A stretch of DNA of 64,000 bases from Microbacterium testaceum (GTDB lineage Bacteria; Actinomycetota; Actinomycetes; Actinomycetales; Microbacteriaceae). Shown here piece after piece: positions 1-9,190 of this stretch. Each line of letters starts with the position of its first letter. Within the stretch, counting starts at the first letter, position 1. A model generated the notes under the pieces. The model worked only from the letters and a program-made list of their open reading frames with translations, made no database searches and was not told where the DNA came from. The stretch lies in assembly GCF_003075375.1 (NCBI RefSeq), contig NZ_QDFT01000012.1, forward strand, positions 18,536-82,535, written 5' to 3'. Both the position numbers and the translations under genes were made by a program.

Positions 1-1
1 C

Positions 2-301
2 GCCGTGACCGCCGAGTTCGCCGTCGCCCTGCCGGCCGTGATCGTCGTGCTCGCGCTCGGTATCGGGGCGGTCGGCGCCGCGGCGACGAACGTCCGGCTG
101 CAGCACGCCGCGAACGAGTCCGCGCGACTGCTCGGACGCGATGATCCCGACGCGCTCGCCGCCGTCGCCGAGGCGGGTGGCACGGCCGCCGTCGACCGCC
201 GTGACGGACTGGTCTGCGTCACCGCGACCGCGTCCGCACGGGGCGCGCTGCCGCTGCCTCCGTTGTCGGCCCGCGCGTGCGCCCTCGACGGGGGACGCTG
301 A
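2..301 (+). CDS. TadE-like pilus assembly protein (5' partial)
   Basis: Small membrane protein of the Flp/Tad type IVb pilus system. The visible part opens with A-V-T-A-E-F-A-V-A-L-P-A, the glutamate-containing TadE/prepilin-like motif, followed by one hydrophobic helix (about residues 8-30) and a short Cys-containing tail. Reading continues in frame to the window edge, and this motif normally follows an Arg/Gly-rich N-terminus, so the true start probably lies upstream; the GTG at 5 is an internal alternative. Its TGA overlaps the ATG of the next TadE-like gene (TGATG), implying translational coupling. The rest of the tad operon should lie to the left. Confidence 0.8.
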   Translation, partial: AVTAEFAVALPAVIVVLALGIGAVGAAATNVRLQHAANESARLLGRDDPDALAAVAEAGGTAAVDRRDGLVCVTATASARGALPLPPLSARACALDGGR

Positions 302-630
302 TGCCCGGAGCCGTGGCCACGACCGGGATCGTCGCCGTCGTGGTGGTCGCGAGCGCCTCTCTGGCCCTGGTCGGCGGCGCCGCGGTCGCGGCGCAGCGAC
401 TGGCCGGAACCGCCGACGCGGCGGCGCTCGCGGCGGCCGACGCGGCGAGCGGCGCCGTCGCGGGCAGCCCCTGCGCCGAGGCCCGGCTCGTCGCCGAGGC
501 GGGCGGGGCGCGCCTCGCCTCGTGCGAACTCGACGGCCTCGTCGCCACCATCGGCGTCGCCGGGGCGTACGGTGGGATTTCATTCGATGCGCATTCGCGG
601 GCCGGACCCCCCGATGCTTCGAGCCCGTGA
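301..630 (+). CDS. Rv3654c-family TadE-like protein
   Basis: 109-residue protein with one N-terminal membrane helix (about residues 4-30, rich in V and A) followed by an Ala-rich segment ([14 protein letters not shown]) and two Cys. This is the layout of the Rv3654c family of TadE-like proteins, which close actinobacterial tad operons. An upstream in-frame start at 277 lies inside the preceding gene; the ATG at 301 overlaps the previous stop and fits the family N-terminus, so I take 301. Probably a minor pseudopilin or assembly factor; the function is inferred from family and position only. Confidence 0.8.
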   Translation: MPGAVATTGIVAVVVVASASLALVGGAAVAAQRLAGTADAAALAAADAASGAVAGSPCAEARLVAEAGGARLASCELDGLVATIGVAGAYGGISFDAHSRAGPPDASSP

Positions 631-690
631 GACCTCCCGGAACCCGGACAGGGAGGCGTGTGTATGGTGTGCATCGACGAAAGGACCCCA

Positions 691-3603
691 GTGGCAAACG
701 GCAAGAAACTCGTCATCGTCGAGTCCCCGACGAAGATGAAGTCGATCCAGGGATACCTCGGCGACGACTACGAGGTGCTCAGTTCGGTCGGTCACATCCG
801 CGACCTCGCATCGAAGAAAGAGATCCCCGCCGACAAGAAGGCGGCGTACGGCAAGTACTCCATCGATGTCGAGAACGACTTCGACCCCTTCTACGTCGTC
901 AACGACCGCAAGACCAAGACGGTGGCCGAGCTCAAGCGGGCTCTCAAGGGCGCCGACGAAGTCCTGCTCGCCACTGATGGTGACCGCGAGGGCGAGGCCA
1001 TCGCGTGGCACCTGCTCGAGGTCCTCAAGCCCAAGGTCCCCGTGCGTCGCATGATCTTCCACGAGATCACCAAGGACGCCATCAAAGAGGCCGCCGAGCA
1101 CACCCGCGAGCTCGACGTCTCGCTCGTCGACGCCCAAGAGACGCGTCGCGTCCTCGACCGCCTCTACGGCTGGGACGTCTCGCCCGTGCTGTGGCGCAAG
1201 GTCGGTTCCGGTCGCGAGGGCACGGCGCTCAGCGCCGGCCGCGTGCAGTCGGCCGCGACCCGCATGGTGGTCGAGCGCGAGCGCGAGCGCATGGCGTTCG
1301 TCTCCGCCTCCTACTGGGACGTCGAGGCGCTCGCCTCGCAGGCGGGTTCGTCGTTCACCACGCGCCTGAACCGCCTCGACGGCGCCCCGATCGCCCGCGG
1401 CGGCGACTACGACGACAACGGTCAGCTCAAGAAGGCCGTCGTCGTCCTCGACGAGACCGCCGCCCGCTCGCTGGCCGACGCCATCACGGCCGCCGCTCGC
1501 GCGACCGTCGCCAAGGTCGAGGCCAAGCCCGGAACCCGCAGCCCGCGCGCCCCCTTCACCACCTCGACCATGCAGCAGGAAGCGGGTCGCAAGCTCTCGA
1601 TGAGCGCCAAGCACGCCATGGGCGTCGCGCAGCGGCTCTACGAGAAGGGCTTCATCACCTACATGCGTACCGACTCGGTCGCGCTGTCGGGCCAGGCCAT
1701 CTCGGCCGCCCGGGCTCAGGCCGTCGCTCTGTACGGCGACAAGGCCGTGCCGGCCAACCCGCGCGTCTACAAGAGCAAGTCCAAGAACGCGCAAGAGGCG
1801 CACGAGGCCATCCGTCCCTCGGGCGAGACCTTCCGTACGCCGTCGTCGCTCGCCTCCTCGCTCGACCGCGACGAGCAGAAGCTGTACGACCTGATCTGGA
1901 AGCGCACGGTCGCCAGCCAGATGGCGGATGCCAAGTACGAGACCACGACGGTGACGCTCACCGTCGACGCGGCCGACAAAGTCGCCGAGTTCACGGCATC
2001 CGGAACCGTCTACACCTTCAAGGGCTTCCTCGAGGCGTACGAAGAAGGCGCCGACGAGAAGCGCAACGACCGCGACACCGACGCCGACCAGTCGCTCCCG
2101 GCCGTGTCGGTGGGCGACGAACTCGCGATCAGCGACGTCGAGCCCAAGGGGCACAGCACCTCGCCCAAGCCCCGCTACACCGAGGCGAGCCTGGTCAAGG
2201 CCCTCGAAGAGAAGGGCATCGGTCGTCCCTCGACCTTCGCCAGCATCATCGGCGTGATCCTCGATCGCGGCTACGTCACCAAGCGCGGCCAGGCTCTCGT
2301 TCCCAGCTGGCTCGCGTTCAGCGTGGTGCGCCTGCTCGAAGAGCACTTCGCCGACCTCGTCGACTACGACTTCACGGCGGCCCTCGAAGACGACCTCGAC
2401 GCGATCGCCCGCGGCGAGCAGCGTCGCACCGAATGGCTGAAGGAGTTCTACTTCGGCTCCGACAAGCAGATCGGTCTGCGTCACATCGTCGACAACCTCG
2501 GCGAGATCGACGCGCGAGAGCTCAACTCGACGCGCATCACCGACACCGCCACGCTGCGCTTCGGCAAGTACGGCCCGTACCTCGAGGTCACCGATCCCGC
2601 GGCCGAGGCCGACGCCAAGCCGCGCATCGTGAACATCCCCGAAGACCTCGCTCCCGACGAGCTCACGCCCGAGAAGGCGCAGGAGCTCATCGATGCTCCC
2701 GTGGCGGGCGACCGCGTGCTCGGTGAGAACCCCGAGAACGGCAAGCTCGTCGTCGTGAAGGACGGGCGTTTCGGTCCGTACGTGCAAGAGGTGGATCCCG
2801 AAGAGCCCGACGAGGTCGATCAGGCCACCGGCGAGGTCGTCGAGCAGCCCAAGAAGCGCACCACCAAGAAAGAGGCCGCACCCAAGCCCCGGACGGCGTC
2901 GCTGTTCCGCTCGATGTCGGTCGACACGATCGACCTCGGTACCGCCCTGCAGCTGCTCTCGCTGCCGCGCGTCGTCGGAGCCGATCCCGAGACGGGTGCC
3001 GAGATCACCGCGCAGAACGGCCGCTTCGGCCCGTACCTCAAGAAGGGCACGGACTCCCGCTCCCTCGACAACGAGCAGCAGATCTTCGACATCACGCTCG
3101 ATGAGGCGATCGCGAGGTACGCCGAGCCCAAGTACGGCGCTCGCCGTGCTTCCAGCGCGTTGAAGGAGTTCGAGGCGGATCCCGTCAGCGGAAAGCCGAT
3201 CCGGCTCAAGGACGGCCGATTCGGCCCGTACGTCACCGACGGCGAGACGAACGCGACCGTCCCGCGCGGCGAGAACGCGCTCGAGATCACCTTCGAGCGG
3301 GCCGTCGAACTGATCGCCGACAAGCGGGCCAAGGGCCCGGCCCCCAAGAAGGCGACGACCGCCCGAAAGACGACGACAGCCAAGACCACCGCGGCGAAGA
3401 CGACGGCGGCCAAGACGACCGCGGCCAAGACCACCGCGGTCAAGTCGACGGCCGCGAAGGCGACGGCGACCAAGGCGACCACGACACGGAGCACGGCCGC
3501 GAAGACGACCGCCGCGAAGCCGACCGCCGCGAAGACGACCGCCGCCAAGACCACGGCGGCCAAAGCCCCGACCACGCGCAAGGCGCCGGCGTCGTCGTCG
3601 TGA
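691..3603 (+). CDS. topA: DNA topoisomerase I (type IA)
   Basis: 970-residue type IA topoisomerase that relaxes negatively supercoiled DNA through a 5'-phosphotyrosine intermediate. The TOPRIM domain is at the N-terminus (KLVIVESPTK, then ATDGDREGEAIAW). The active-site Tyr is about residue 324 in FITYMRTDS. The central toroid is followed by repeated C-terminal modules each carrying an NGRFGPY-like or DGRFGPY motif in place of zinc fingers. The last 85 or so residues are a Lys/Thr/Ala tail of KTTAA-type repeats, typical of actinobacterial TopA. GTG 691 is chosen because AAAGGA lies 5 bp upstream; the longer form from 658 adds a Cys-rich stretch unlike the family. The stop overlaps tmk. Confidence 0.97.
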   Translation: MANGKKLVIVESPTKMKSIQGYLGDDYEVLSSVGHIRDLASKKEIPADKKAAYGKYSIDVENDFDPFYVVNDRKTKTVAELKRALKGADEVLLATDGDREGEAIAWHLLEVLKPKVPVRRMIFHEITKDAIKEAAEHTRELDVSLVDAQETRRVLDRLYGWDVSPVLWRKVGSGREGTALSAGRVQSAATRMVVERERERMAFVSASYWDVEALASQAGSSFTTRLNRLDGAPIARGGDYDDNGQLKKAVVVLDETAARSLADAITAAARATVAKVEAKPGTRSPRAPFTTSTMQQEAGRKLSMSAKHAMGVAQRLYEKGFITYMRTDSVALSGQAISAARAQAVALYGDKAVPANPRVYKSKSKNAQEAHEAIRPSGETFRTPSSLASSLDRDEQKLYDLIWKRTVASQMADAKYETTTVTLTVDAADKVAEFTASGTVYTFKGFLEAYEEGADEKRNDRDTDADQSLPAVSVGDELAISDVEPKGHSTSPKPRYTEASLVKALEEKGIGRPSTFASIIGVILDRGYVTKRGQALVPSWLAFSVVRLLEEHFADLVDYDFTAALEDDLDAIARGEQRRTEWLKEFYFGSDKQIGLRHIVDNLGEIDARELNSTRITDTATLRFGKYGPYLEVTDPAAEADAKPRIVNIPEDLAPDELTPEKAQELIDAPVAGDRVLGENPENGKLVVVKDGRFGPYVQEVDPEEPDEVDQATGEVVEQPKKRTTKKEAAPKPRTASLFRSMSVDTIDLGTALQLLSLPRVVGADPETGAEITAQNGRFGPYLKKGTDSRSLDNEQQIFDITLDEAIARYAEPKYGARRASSALKEFEADPVSGKPIRLKDGRFGPYVTDGETNATVPRGENALEITFERAVELIADKRAKGPAPKKATTARKTTTAKTTAAKTTAAKTTAAKTTAVKSTAAKATATKATTTRSTAAKTTAAKPTAAKTTAAKTTAAKAPTTRKAPASSS

Positions 3604-4274
3604 CCGAGGACGGCACCCGGCCGCTGCATGCTCCGCGCGCGGCGGCGGCCGGGGGGCCCGGCCTGTTCGTCACCTTCGAGGGCGGCGACGGGGCGGGCAA
3701 GACGACGCAGGCCGCGCTGCTGGAGCAGTGGATCGGCGCCCGCGGCGGCTCCGTGGTCCGCACGCGCGAACCCGGCGGTACCGACGTGGGCGTGCGCATC
3801 CGCGACATCGTCCTGCACCACCGCGGTCACATCGATCCGCGCGCCGAGGCGCTGCTGTATGCGGCCGACCGCGCCCACCACGTCGAGACCGTCGTTCGTC
3901 CCGCGATCGCGCGGGGCGACATCGTCATCCAGGACCGCTACCTCGACTCCTCGGTCGCGTATCAGGGCGCGGGCCGTGTGCTCGACGCGCACGACGTGCG
4001 TGCGCTGTCGCTGTGGGCCACCGACGGGCTGCTGCCCGACCTGACCGTGCTGCTCGACCTCGATCCCGCCGCCGCTCGACAGCGATTGGATGCCGACGAC
4101 AAGCCCTTCGACCGCCTCGAGGCCGAGAAGGGCGAGTTCCACGCGCGCGTGCGCTCCGCGTTCCTCGATCTCGCCGCGGCCGAGCCCGATCGCTTCCTCG
4201 TCCTCGACGCGACGCAGCCGCCCGAGTCGCTCGCGCAGCGCGTGCAGGCGGCGGTCGTGGCCCGCTTGAGCTGA
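3600..4274 (+). CDS. tmk: Thymidylate kinase
   Basis: 224-residue dTMP kinase (dTMP + ATP to dTDP + ADP) in the pyrimidine deoxynucleotide pathway. The P-loop is GGDGAGKTT (K34), followed by TREPGGT and DRYLDSSVAYQG, which bind dTMP and carry the catalytic Arg, and a short LID region near FDRLE. The GTG start overlaps the topA stop (GTGA), so it is probably co-translated with topA. About 20 residues precede the kinase core, slightly longer than E. coli Tmk. In actinobacteria tmk is commonly followed by holB, as here. Confidence 0.96.
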   Translation: MTEDGTRPLHAPRAAAAGGPGLFVTFEGGDGAGKTTQAALLEQWIGARGGSVVRTREPGGTDVGVRIRDIVLHHRGHIDPRAEALLYAADRAHHVETVVRPAIARGDIVIQDRYLDSSVAYQGAGRVLDAHDVRALSLWATDGLLPDLTVLLDLDPAAARQRLDADDKPFDRLEAEKGEFHARVRSAFLDLAAAEPDRFLVLDATQPPESLAQRVQAAVVARLS

Positions 4275-4349
4275 CGTCGCCACCGCCGCTGACGCCGCAC
4301 CCTCGGGGCATCCACAGCCGACGCCCGCGGTCGTGTCGGACCCCGCGAT

Positions 4350-4355
4350 TAGGCT
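4350..4355 (+). promoter_or_regulatory. -10 element of leaderless holB
   Basis: TAGGCT ends 7 bp before the ATG at 4363, so transcription would begin at or next to the start codon. The same spacing recurs at many genes in this window. Inferred from position and consensus only. Confidence 0.55.
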
Positions 4356-4362
4356 GGATGCC

Positions 4363-5541
4363 ATGTCCGTCGCGCACGCCCCGATCAGCACGTCCGTCGG
4401 TGCGGCGCCCTTCCCGTGGGACGCGGTGTGGGGGCAGGACGACGCGGTCGCCACCCTGCGCGCGGCGGCGTCCGACCCGGCGGCCCTCGCCCATGCGTGG
4501 CTCATCACCGGCCCGCCCGGCTCGGGTCGCTCGACCCTCGCGTACGCCTTCGCGGCGGCCCTCATCGCCGACCCGGGCGACGAGCGGGCCCAGCAGCAGG
4601 TCCTCGCGCGCACCCATCCCGATCTCACGGCCCTGCGCACCGAGCAGGTGGTCATCCGCATCGACGAGGCGCGTCGTCTGGTCGAACGCGCATCGTTCGC
4701 CCCCTCGCTCGGTCGTCACCGTGTGATCGTCGTCGAAGACGCCGATCGCATGGCCGAGCGCACCTCGAACGTCCTGCTCAAGGCGCTCGAAGAACCCCCC
4801 GAGAAGACGGTGTGGGTGCTCTGCGCCCCCAGCGACGCCGACCTGCTCCCCACGATCCGCTCGCGCGTGCGCGTGCTCCGGTTGCGCGAGCCCTCGGTCG
4901 CCGACGTGGCCGCGCTGATCGTCGAGCGCACCGGCGTCACCCCCGACGTAGCCGAGGAATCCGCCCGTCACGCGCAGCGGCACATCGGCATGGCTCAGCG
5001 GCTCGCCACCGACGACGACGCGCGAGCCCGCCGGGCCGAGACGCTCGCGGCGGTCCTCGCGGTGCGCGGCATCGGCGACGCCGTCGACGTCGCCGGACGC
5101 ATCGTGCGTCTCGCCACCGACGACGCGAAGGCGCTCACCGCCACCCGCGACGACGAAGAGAGACGTGCGCTGCTGCGCATGCTCGGTGTCGCCGAGGGCG
5201 CGGCCGTCCCGCCCTCCGTCCGCGGGCAGGTCAACGCCCTCGAGGACGATCAGAAGCGCCGTGCCACGCGGAGCCTGCGCGACGGCATCGATCGCGTGCT
5301 CACCGATCTGCAGTCGCTGTTCCGCGACGTCGTCATGCTCCAGTACGGACGCGAGGCCGACCTCGTCAACAGCGAGCGGCTCGACGCGCTGCGCGCCCTC
5401 GCGGGGGAGTGGACCCCCGCCCGAACCCTCGGGGTGCTGGACCGCATCTCGGTCACCCGGAAGAACCTCGAGCAGAACGCCGCACCGCTGCTGGCGCTGG
5501 AGAGCCTCATGATCACCGTCGCCAACGGATCCGCCCCGTGA
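4363..5541 (+). CDS. holB: DNA polymerase III, delta' subunit
   Basis: 392-residue clamp-loader subunit. It has a Walker A region (TGPPGSGRSTLA, with Arg where other AAA+ proteins have the catalytic Lys), then VVEDADRM and the sensor-1 segment SNVLLKALEEPP, all hallmarks of delta'/tau-type ATPases. The altered P-loop suits a delta' subunit that does not hydrolyse ATP. GTG 4333 is an upstream alternative, but a TAGGCT -10 element 7 bp before ATG 4363 argues for a leaderless transcript starting there. The stop overlaps the start of the downstream hydrolase (GTGA). Confidence 0.93.
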   Translation: MSVAHAPISTSVGAAPFPWDAVWGQDDAVATLRAAASDPAALAHAWLITGPPGSGRSTLAYAFAAALIADPGDERAQQQVLARTHPDLTALRTEQVVIRIDEARRLVERASFAPSLGRHRVIVVEDADRMAERTSNVLLKALEEPPEKTVWVLCAPSDADLLPTIRSRVRVLRLREPSVADVAALIVERTGVTPDVAEESARHAQRHIGMAQRLATDDDARARRAETLAAVLAVRGIGDAVDVAGRIVRLATDDAKALTATRDDEERRALLRMLGVAEGAAVPPSVRGQVNALEDDQKRRATRSLRDGIDRVLTDLQSLFRDVVMLQYGREADLVNSERLDALRALAGEWTPARTLGVLDRISVTRKNLEQNAAPLLALESLMITVANGSAP

Positions 5542-7079
5542 CCGCCCGTCGCCGCCTCGCCGCCGCCGTCGCGGCTCTCGCGGGCCTGGCCGTGACGCTG
5601 TCCGGGTGCCTGTACGCGCAGATCCCCCCGATGGCCCCCGACACGACGCGATCGCCCGCACCTCAGACCGAGGGCATCGACCCGAGCCTGCTGCCCTACT
5701 ACGGCCAGACGCTCACCTGGAGCGATTGCGGCGCGGCGGGTTTCGACTGCACCACCGTCACGGCACCGCGCGACTACGCCGATCCCTCGGCGGGCGAGCT
5801 GCAGCTGGCCGTCATCCGCCACCGGGCGACCTCGGGGGAACCGCTCGGGTCGTTGCTGACCAACCCCGGCGGACCCGGTGTCAGCGGGGTCGACACCGTG
5901 CGCGACTCCCTCTCGCTCGTCGCCGACGAGAACCTCACGCGTTCCTACGACGTGATCGGGTTCGACCCGCGCGGAGTCGGGCAGTCCGCACCCGTCACCT
6001 GCTACGACGCGGCGGGCATGGACGCCTTCCTCTACGACATCCCCCCGGGCACCCGGGGGAGCGATGAGCGCAACGCCGCCCTCGAGCAGCGCCAGGCCGA
6101 CTTCGCCGCGGCCTGCGCGGCGGGGAGCGACGGCATCCTCCCCTACATCTCCACCGAGAATGCGGCGCGCGACATGGATCTGCTCCGTGCGGTGCTGGGG
6201 GATCCGAAACTGAACTACCTCGGCTTCTCCTACGGATCGTTCCTGGGCACGACCTATGCCGGGTTGTTCCCGGAGCGCGTCGGACGAATGGTGCTCGACG
6301 GCGGCATCGACCCGAGTCTTCCGGGCACCGAGAGCGGGATCGCCCAGGCGGTCGGGTTCGAGAACGCTCTGCGCGCCTTCATGGGCGCTTGCCTGTCGAC
6401 GTCCGAGTGCCCGTTCAGCGGCTCCGTCGACGATGCGATGGCCGACCTGTCGTCGCTGCTCGCGCGCGTCGACGCCCGACCGCTCACAGGCCCCGACGGA
6501 AGACGCCTGGGCGCGGACTCCCTCGTCACGGCGATCGTGGCGGCGCTCTACAGCGATCAGAGCTGGCCGTATCTGCGCGTGGCACTCGCCGACGTGCTCA
6601 ACGGCGACGCCTCGGTCGCCTTCCAGCTCGCGGACTTCTACAACGGTCGCGTCGACGGGCAGTACCAGGACAACACCCTGCAGGCCCTGCGTGCCTACAA
6701 CTGCGTCGACTACCCCGACGAGGGCGACCAGGACGATCCGGCCGTCGAGCAGGAGCTGTCGCAGAAGGCGCCCGTCGTCGCCCCCTACTGGCTCGGTCCC
6801 GACGCCTGTGCGGCGTGGCCGGCTCCGCCCACCGGCACGCGGGCGCCGATCACGGCCCCCGGTTCTCCGCCGATCGTCGTGCTCGGTACGACGGGCGATC
6901 CGGCCACGCCGTACACCGAGGCGCAGGCGCTCGCCGGTCAGCTGTCGCAGGGCGTGCTCGTCACGTACGTCGGCGAGGGGCACCTCGCCTACAACAAGGG
7001 CAACGACTGCGTGAACGCCGCCGTGGACGACTATCTCGTCGACGGCACGGTGCCCGCCGAGGGCCTGCGCTGCGAGTGA
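5538..7079 (+). CDS. Alpha/beta-hydrolase lipoprotein (tripeptidyl aminopeptidase-like)
   Basis: 513-residue secreted hydrolase. The signal peptide ends in a lipobox (TLSGC), so it is predicted to be membrane-anchored by lipid. The alpha/beta-hydrolase core shows NPGGPG (oxyanion hole), GFSYG with nucleophile Ser231, then a C-terminal TAP-like domain with TTGDPATPY (acid) and GEGHLAY (His). This is the SlpD/Tap family of actinobacterial exported proline-type peptidases or esterases; the substrate is unknown. The GTG start overlaps the holB stop. It is not functionally related to its replication neighbours; the linkage is probably only transcriptional. Confidence 0.9.
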   Translation: MTARRRLAAAVAALAGLAVTLSGCLYAQIPPMAPDTTRSPAPQTEGIDPSLLPYYGQTLTWSDCGAAGFDCTTVTAPRDYADPSAGELQLAVIRHRATSGEPLGSLLTNPGGPGVSGVDTVRDSLSLVADENLTRSYDVIGFDPRGVGQSAPVTCYDAAGMDAFLYDIPPGTRGSDERNAALEQRQADFAAACAAGSDGILPYISTENAARDMDLLRAVLGDPKLNYLGFSYGSFLGTTYAGLFPERVGRMVLDGGIDPSLPGTESGIAQAVGFENALRAFMGACLSTSECPFSGSVDDAMADLSSLLARVDARPLTGPDGRRLGADSLVTAIVAALYSDQSWPYLRVALADVLNGDASVAFQLADFYNGRVDGQYQDNTLQALRAYNCVDYPDEGDQDDPAVEQELSQKAPVVAPYWLGPDACAAWPAPPTGTRAPITAPGSPPIVVLGTTGDPATPYTEAQALAGQLSQGVLVTYVGEGHLAYNKGNDCVNAAVDDYLVDGTVPAEGLRCE

Positions 7080-7125
7080 CGTCGCTCGCGCCTAGGCTTG
7101 TTCCGTCAGACCCGAGGAGATCCCT

Positions 7126-7797
7126 ATGACCGCGCCCATCGCCGACCTGGCGACCTACATCGACCACACGCTGCTCAAGCCCGAGGCCACCCGTGCCGAC
7201 GTCGAGCGCCTCATCGCCGAGGGTGCCGAGCTCGGTACCTACAGCGTGTGCATCTCGCCGTCGTTCCTGCCGGTCGAGGTACCCGCGGGCCTCAAGCTCG
7301 CCGTCGTGTGCGGCTTCCCCAGCGGCAAGCACCACGCCGACGTCAAGGCCGCCGAAGCGGCGCTGTCGGTGGCGCAGGGGGCCGACGAGATCGACATGGT
7401 CATCGACATCGGTGCGGCCATCGCGGGGGATTACGCCCTCGTCGAGGCCGAGATCCGCGCCGTGCGCGCGGCGGCTCCGGCCCCGACCGTGCTCAAGGTC
7501 ATCATCGAGTCGGCGGCCCTCAGCGACGAGGCGATCGTCGCCGTGTGTCAGGCGGCCGTGACCGCCGGCGCCGACTTCGTCAAGACCTCCACGGGCTTCC
7601 ACCCGGCCGGTGGAGCATCGGTGCACGCCGTCGAGCTGATGAAGCAGACCGTCGGCGACCGCGCCGAGGTCAAGGCCTCGGGCGGGGTGCGCACGCGCGA
7701 AGCGGCCGAGCAGATGATCGCCGCCGGCGCCACGCGCCTCGGTCTCTCGTCGAGTCGCGACATCCTCGCCGACCGCACCGCGAGCGGCGATTACTGA
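7126..7797 (+). CDS. deoC: Deoxyribose-phosphate aldolase
   Basis: 223-residue class I aldolase that splits 2-deoxyribose 5-phosphate into glyceraldehyde 3-phosphate and acetaldehyde in deoxynucleoside salvage. The Schiff-base Lys is K153 in FVKTSTGF and the proton-relay Lys is K183 in [18 protein letters not shown] near the N-terminus is diagnostic. GAGGAGA lies 7 bp before the ATG and a TAGGCT -10 element sits at 7093-7098, so it has its own promoter and a short leader. Confidence 0.97.
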   Translation: MTAPIADLATYIDHTLLKPEATRADVERLIAEGAELGTYSVCISPSFLPVEVPAGLKLAVVCGFPSGKHHADVKAAEAALSVAQGADEIDMVIDIGAAIAGDYALVEAEIRAVRAAAPAPTVLKVIIESAALSDEAIVAVCQAAVTAGADFVKTSTGFHPAGGASVHAVELMKQTVGDRAEVKASGGVRTREAAEQMIAAGATRLGLSSSRDILADRTASGDY

Positions 7798-7826
7798 TCG
7801 CGTTCCGCGAAGTGCTCTGGAGCATG

Positions 7827-7832
7827 TAAGAT
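7827..7832 (+). promoter_or_regulatory. -10 element for tRNA-Thr
   Basis: TAAGAT, preceded by TG, lies about 30 bp upstream of the mature tRNA 5' end. No convincing -35 is visible. Confidence 0.45.
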
Positions 7833-7862
7833 CGATGATCGTGCACGCGACAGCGCGCACAT

Positions 7863-7935
7863 GCCGCCTTAGCTCAGACGGCAGAGCGATTCACTCGTAA
7901 TGAATAGGTCAAGGGTTCGATTCCCTTAGGCGGCT
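7863..7935 (+). tRNA. tRNA-Thr (anticodon CGT)
   Basis: A full cloverleaf can be folded. The acceptor stem is GCCGCCT/AGGCGGC. The D-arm is GCTC/GAGC and the anticodon stem ATTCA/TGAAT, with loop CTCGTAA placing CGT at 7896-7898. The T-arm AAGGG/CCCTT encloses TTCGATT. The discriminator is T and CCA is not encoded. It reads ACG codons. Confidence 0.95.
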
Positions 7936-7940
7936 CCGAA

Positions 7941-7976
7941 GGCCCTCACCCGCTTCCACCGGGTGGGGGCCTTTTT
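7941..7976 (+). terminator. Rho-independent terminator after tRNA-Thr
   Basis: An 11-bp stem (7941-7951 with 7961-7971, one G-T wobble) closes a 9-nt loop and is followed by TTTTT. It sits 6 bp after the tRNA. Confidence 0.9.
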
Positions 7977-8161
7977 GGTTTCCCCGCCCGCCCCGGGGCG
8001 AACCCGCCCGACGCATCGCACCCGCGATCCTGGATGGCGCCCTCCCACCCCACCCCCGTCGCCGTTCCCGGGCCCTCCCATCGACCCCGGTAAGCTGGTG
8101 CCGCCCCGGCCCGCCCTCGCGCGACGGCCCGTCATCCGCCCGCTACCCGCTGGAGCTCCCC

Positions 8162-8557
8162 GTGTCGAACGCTCTCGATGCCCTCATCGAGATCTTCACG
8201 TGGGTGGGACTCGGCGGAGGCTCCCTGCTCGCGCTCGTGGCCGTCGTCCTGCTGTTGGCCGACGGCACGTGGATGCCGGCGCGCGCGGTGGTCGAGGACG
8301 TCGAGGGTGGCCGCGTGGTGCGCTGGTTCGACGACGACGGGGGAGTGAACGAGGCGCCCTTGTCCGCGCACGACGATCAGAAGATCGGCCGTGCCGACAT
8401 GGCCGACATCTTCTACCGTCGCGGTACGGCGCACCGGATGCGCTTGACGCGCTCCTCGCCCGGTGTGCGCTTCGTGTCGCTTCTCGCCACGGGCGTGCTG
8501 GGGCTCGGCGCCGTGGCCTTCGTGATCTCGATCGTGCTGTTGTTCGCCCGAGGATGA
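8162..8557 (+). CDS. Small two-helix membrane protein, unknown function
   Basis: 131 residues with a hydrophobic helix near each end (about residues 12-34 and 102-127) and a polar, acidic middle of roughly 65 residues that should lie on one side of the membrane (contains VRWFDDDGGVNEAPLSAHDD). No family is recognised. The GTG start is preceded by GGAGCT. A TAAGCT element at 8091-8096 could be its promoter, giving a leader of about 60 nt. The following PncA-like gene has its own leaderless promoter, so no operon is implied. Confidence 0.7.
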   Translation: MSNALDALIEIFTWVGLGGGSLLALVAVVLLLADGTWMPARAVVEDVEGGRVVRWFDDDGGVNEAPLSAHDDQKIGRADMADIFYRRGTAHRMRLTRSSPGVRFVSLLATGVLGLGAVAFVISIVLLFARG

Positions 8558-8574
8558 GACCGACCGTTCGCGTC

Positions 8575-8580
8575 TAGGCT
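8575..8580 (+). promoter_or_regulatory. -10 element of the leaderless isochorismatase-family gene
   Basis: TAGGCT ends 6 bp before ATG 8587, the leaderless arrangement seen repeatedly here. Confidence 0.55.
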
Positions 8581-8586
8581 CGACGC

Positions 8587-9165
8587 ATGACCCGCGCGCT
8601 GTTCATCGTCGACGTCCAGAACGATTTCACCGAACGGGGCGCCCTGGGCGTCGAGGGCTGCGACGCCGTCGCCGAGCGGATCTCGCGGTACCTCGACGAT
8701 CACGCCGACGAGTACGCGGTCATCGTCGCCTCGCGCGATTGGCATCACGGCGACGACGACAACGGCGGCCATTTCTCGGCCACTCCCGACTTCGTCGATT
8801 CGTGGCCCGTGCACTGCGTCGGCGGCACGTACGGAGCCGCGTACGACGACGTCTTCGACACCTCCCGCGTCACCCACCACCTCAAGAAGGGGCAGGGGCG
8901 ACCGGCCTACTCGCTCTTCGAGGGGGTGTCCGACGAGGGCGAGACGGCCGCATCGATCCTCGATGAGCACGGCATCCTCGACATCGACATCGTCGGGATC
9001 GCGACGGATTACTGCGTGCGGGCCTCCACCCTCGACGCGGTGGCGGCTCAGCGGCGCGTCCGCGTCCTCACGGACCTCATCGCGGGCGTGCACCCCGACT
9101 CGAGCGCGGCCGCTCTACGCGAGATCGAGCAGGCGGGCGCGACCCTCACCACGTCCGGGGCCTGA
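8587..9165 (+). CDS. pncA: Isochorismatase-family hydrolase, probable nicotinamidase
   Basis: 192 residues. The catalytic triad of the cysteine-hydrolase family is present: Asp9 in VDVQNDF, Lys100 or Lys101 in HHLKKGQ, and Cys143 in ATDYCV. A DWHH...H segment near residues 51-60 resembles the metal site of nicotinamidases but is expanded (DWHHGDDDNGGHF). Nicotinamidase converts nicotinamide to nicotinate in NAD salvage; I favour that role from the DWH motif and the ATDYCV context, but another isochorismatase-like amidase cannot be excluded. It starts at the ATG right after TAGGCT. Confidence 0.8.
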   Translation: MTRALFIVDVQNDFTERGALGVEGCDAVAERISRYLDDHADEYAVIVASRDWHHGDDDNGGHFSATPDFVDSWPVHCVGGTYGAAYDDVFDTSRVTHHLKKGQGRPAYSLFEGVSDEGETAASILDEHGILDIDIVGIATDYCVRASTLDAVAAQRRVRVLTDLIAGVHPDSSAAALREIEQAGATLTTSGA

Positions 9166-9190
9166 CCGCGCGCCTCAGCCGTGCACGCGG

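Noticed and set aside
658..690. Alternative topA start at 658
   Set aside because: It adds a Cys-rich 11-residue stretch absent from the family, and AAAGGA is placed for GTG 691.
580..2787. 735-codon minus-strand open frame opposite topA
   Set aside because: It lies fully antisense to a certain topoisomerase gene; composition (Arg/Val/Asp-rich, no motif) is that of a high-GC shadow frame.
8587..9165. Annotation as isochorismatase of siderophore synthesis
   Set aside because: No siderophore genes nearby, and the DWH segment fits nicotinamidases better.
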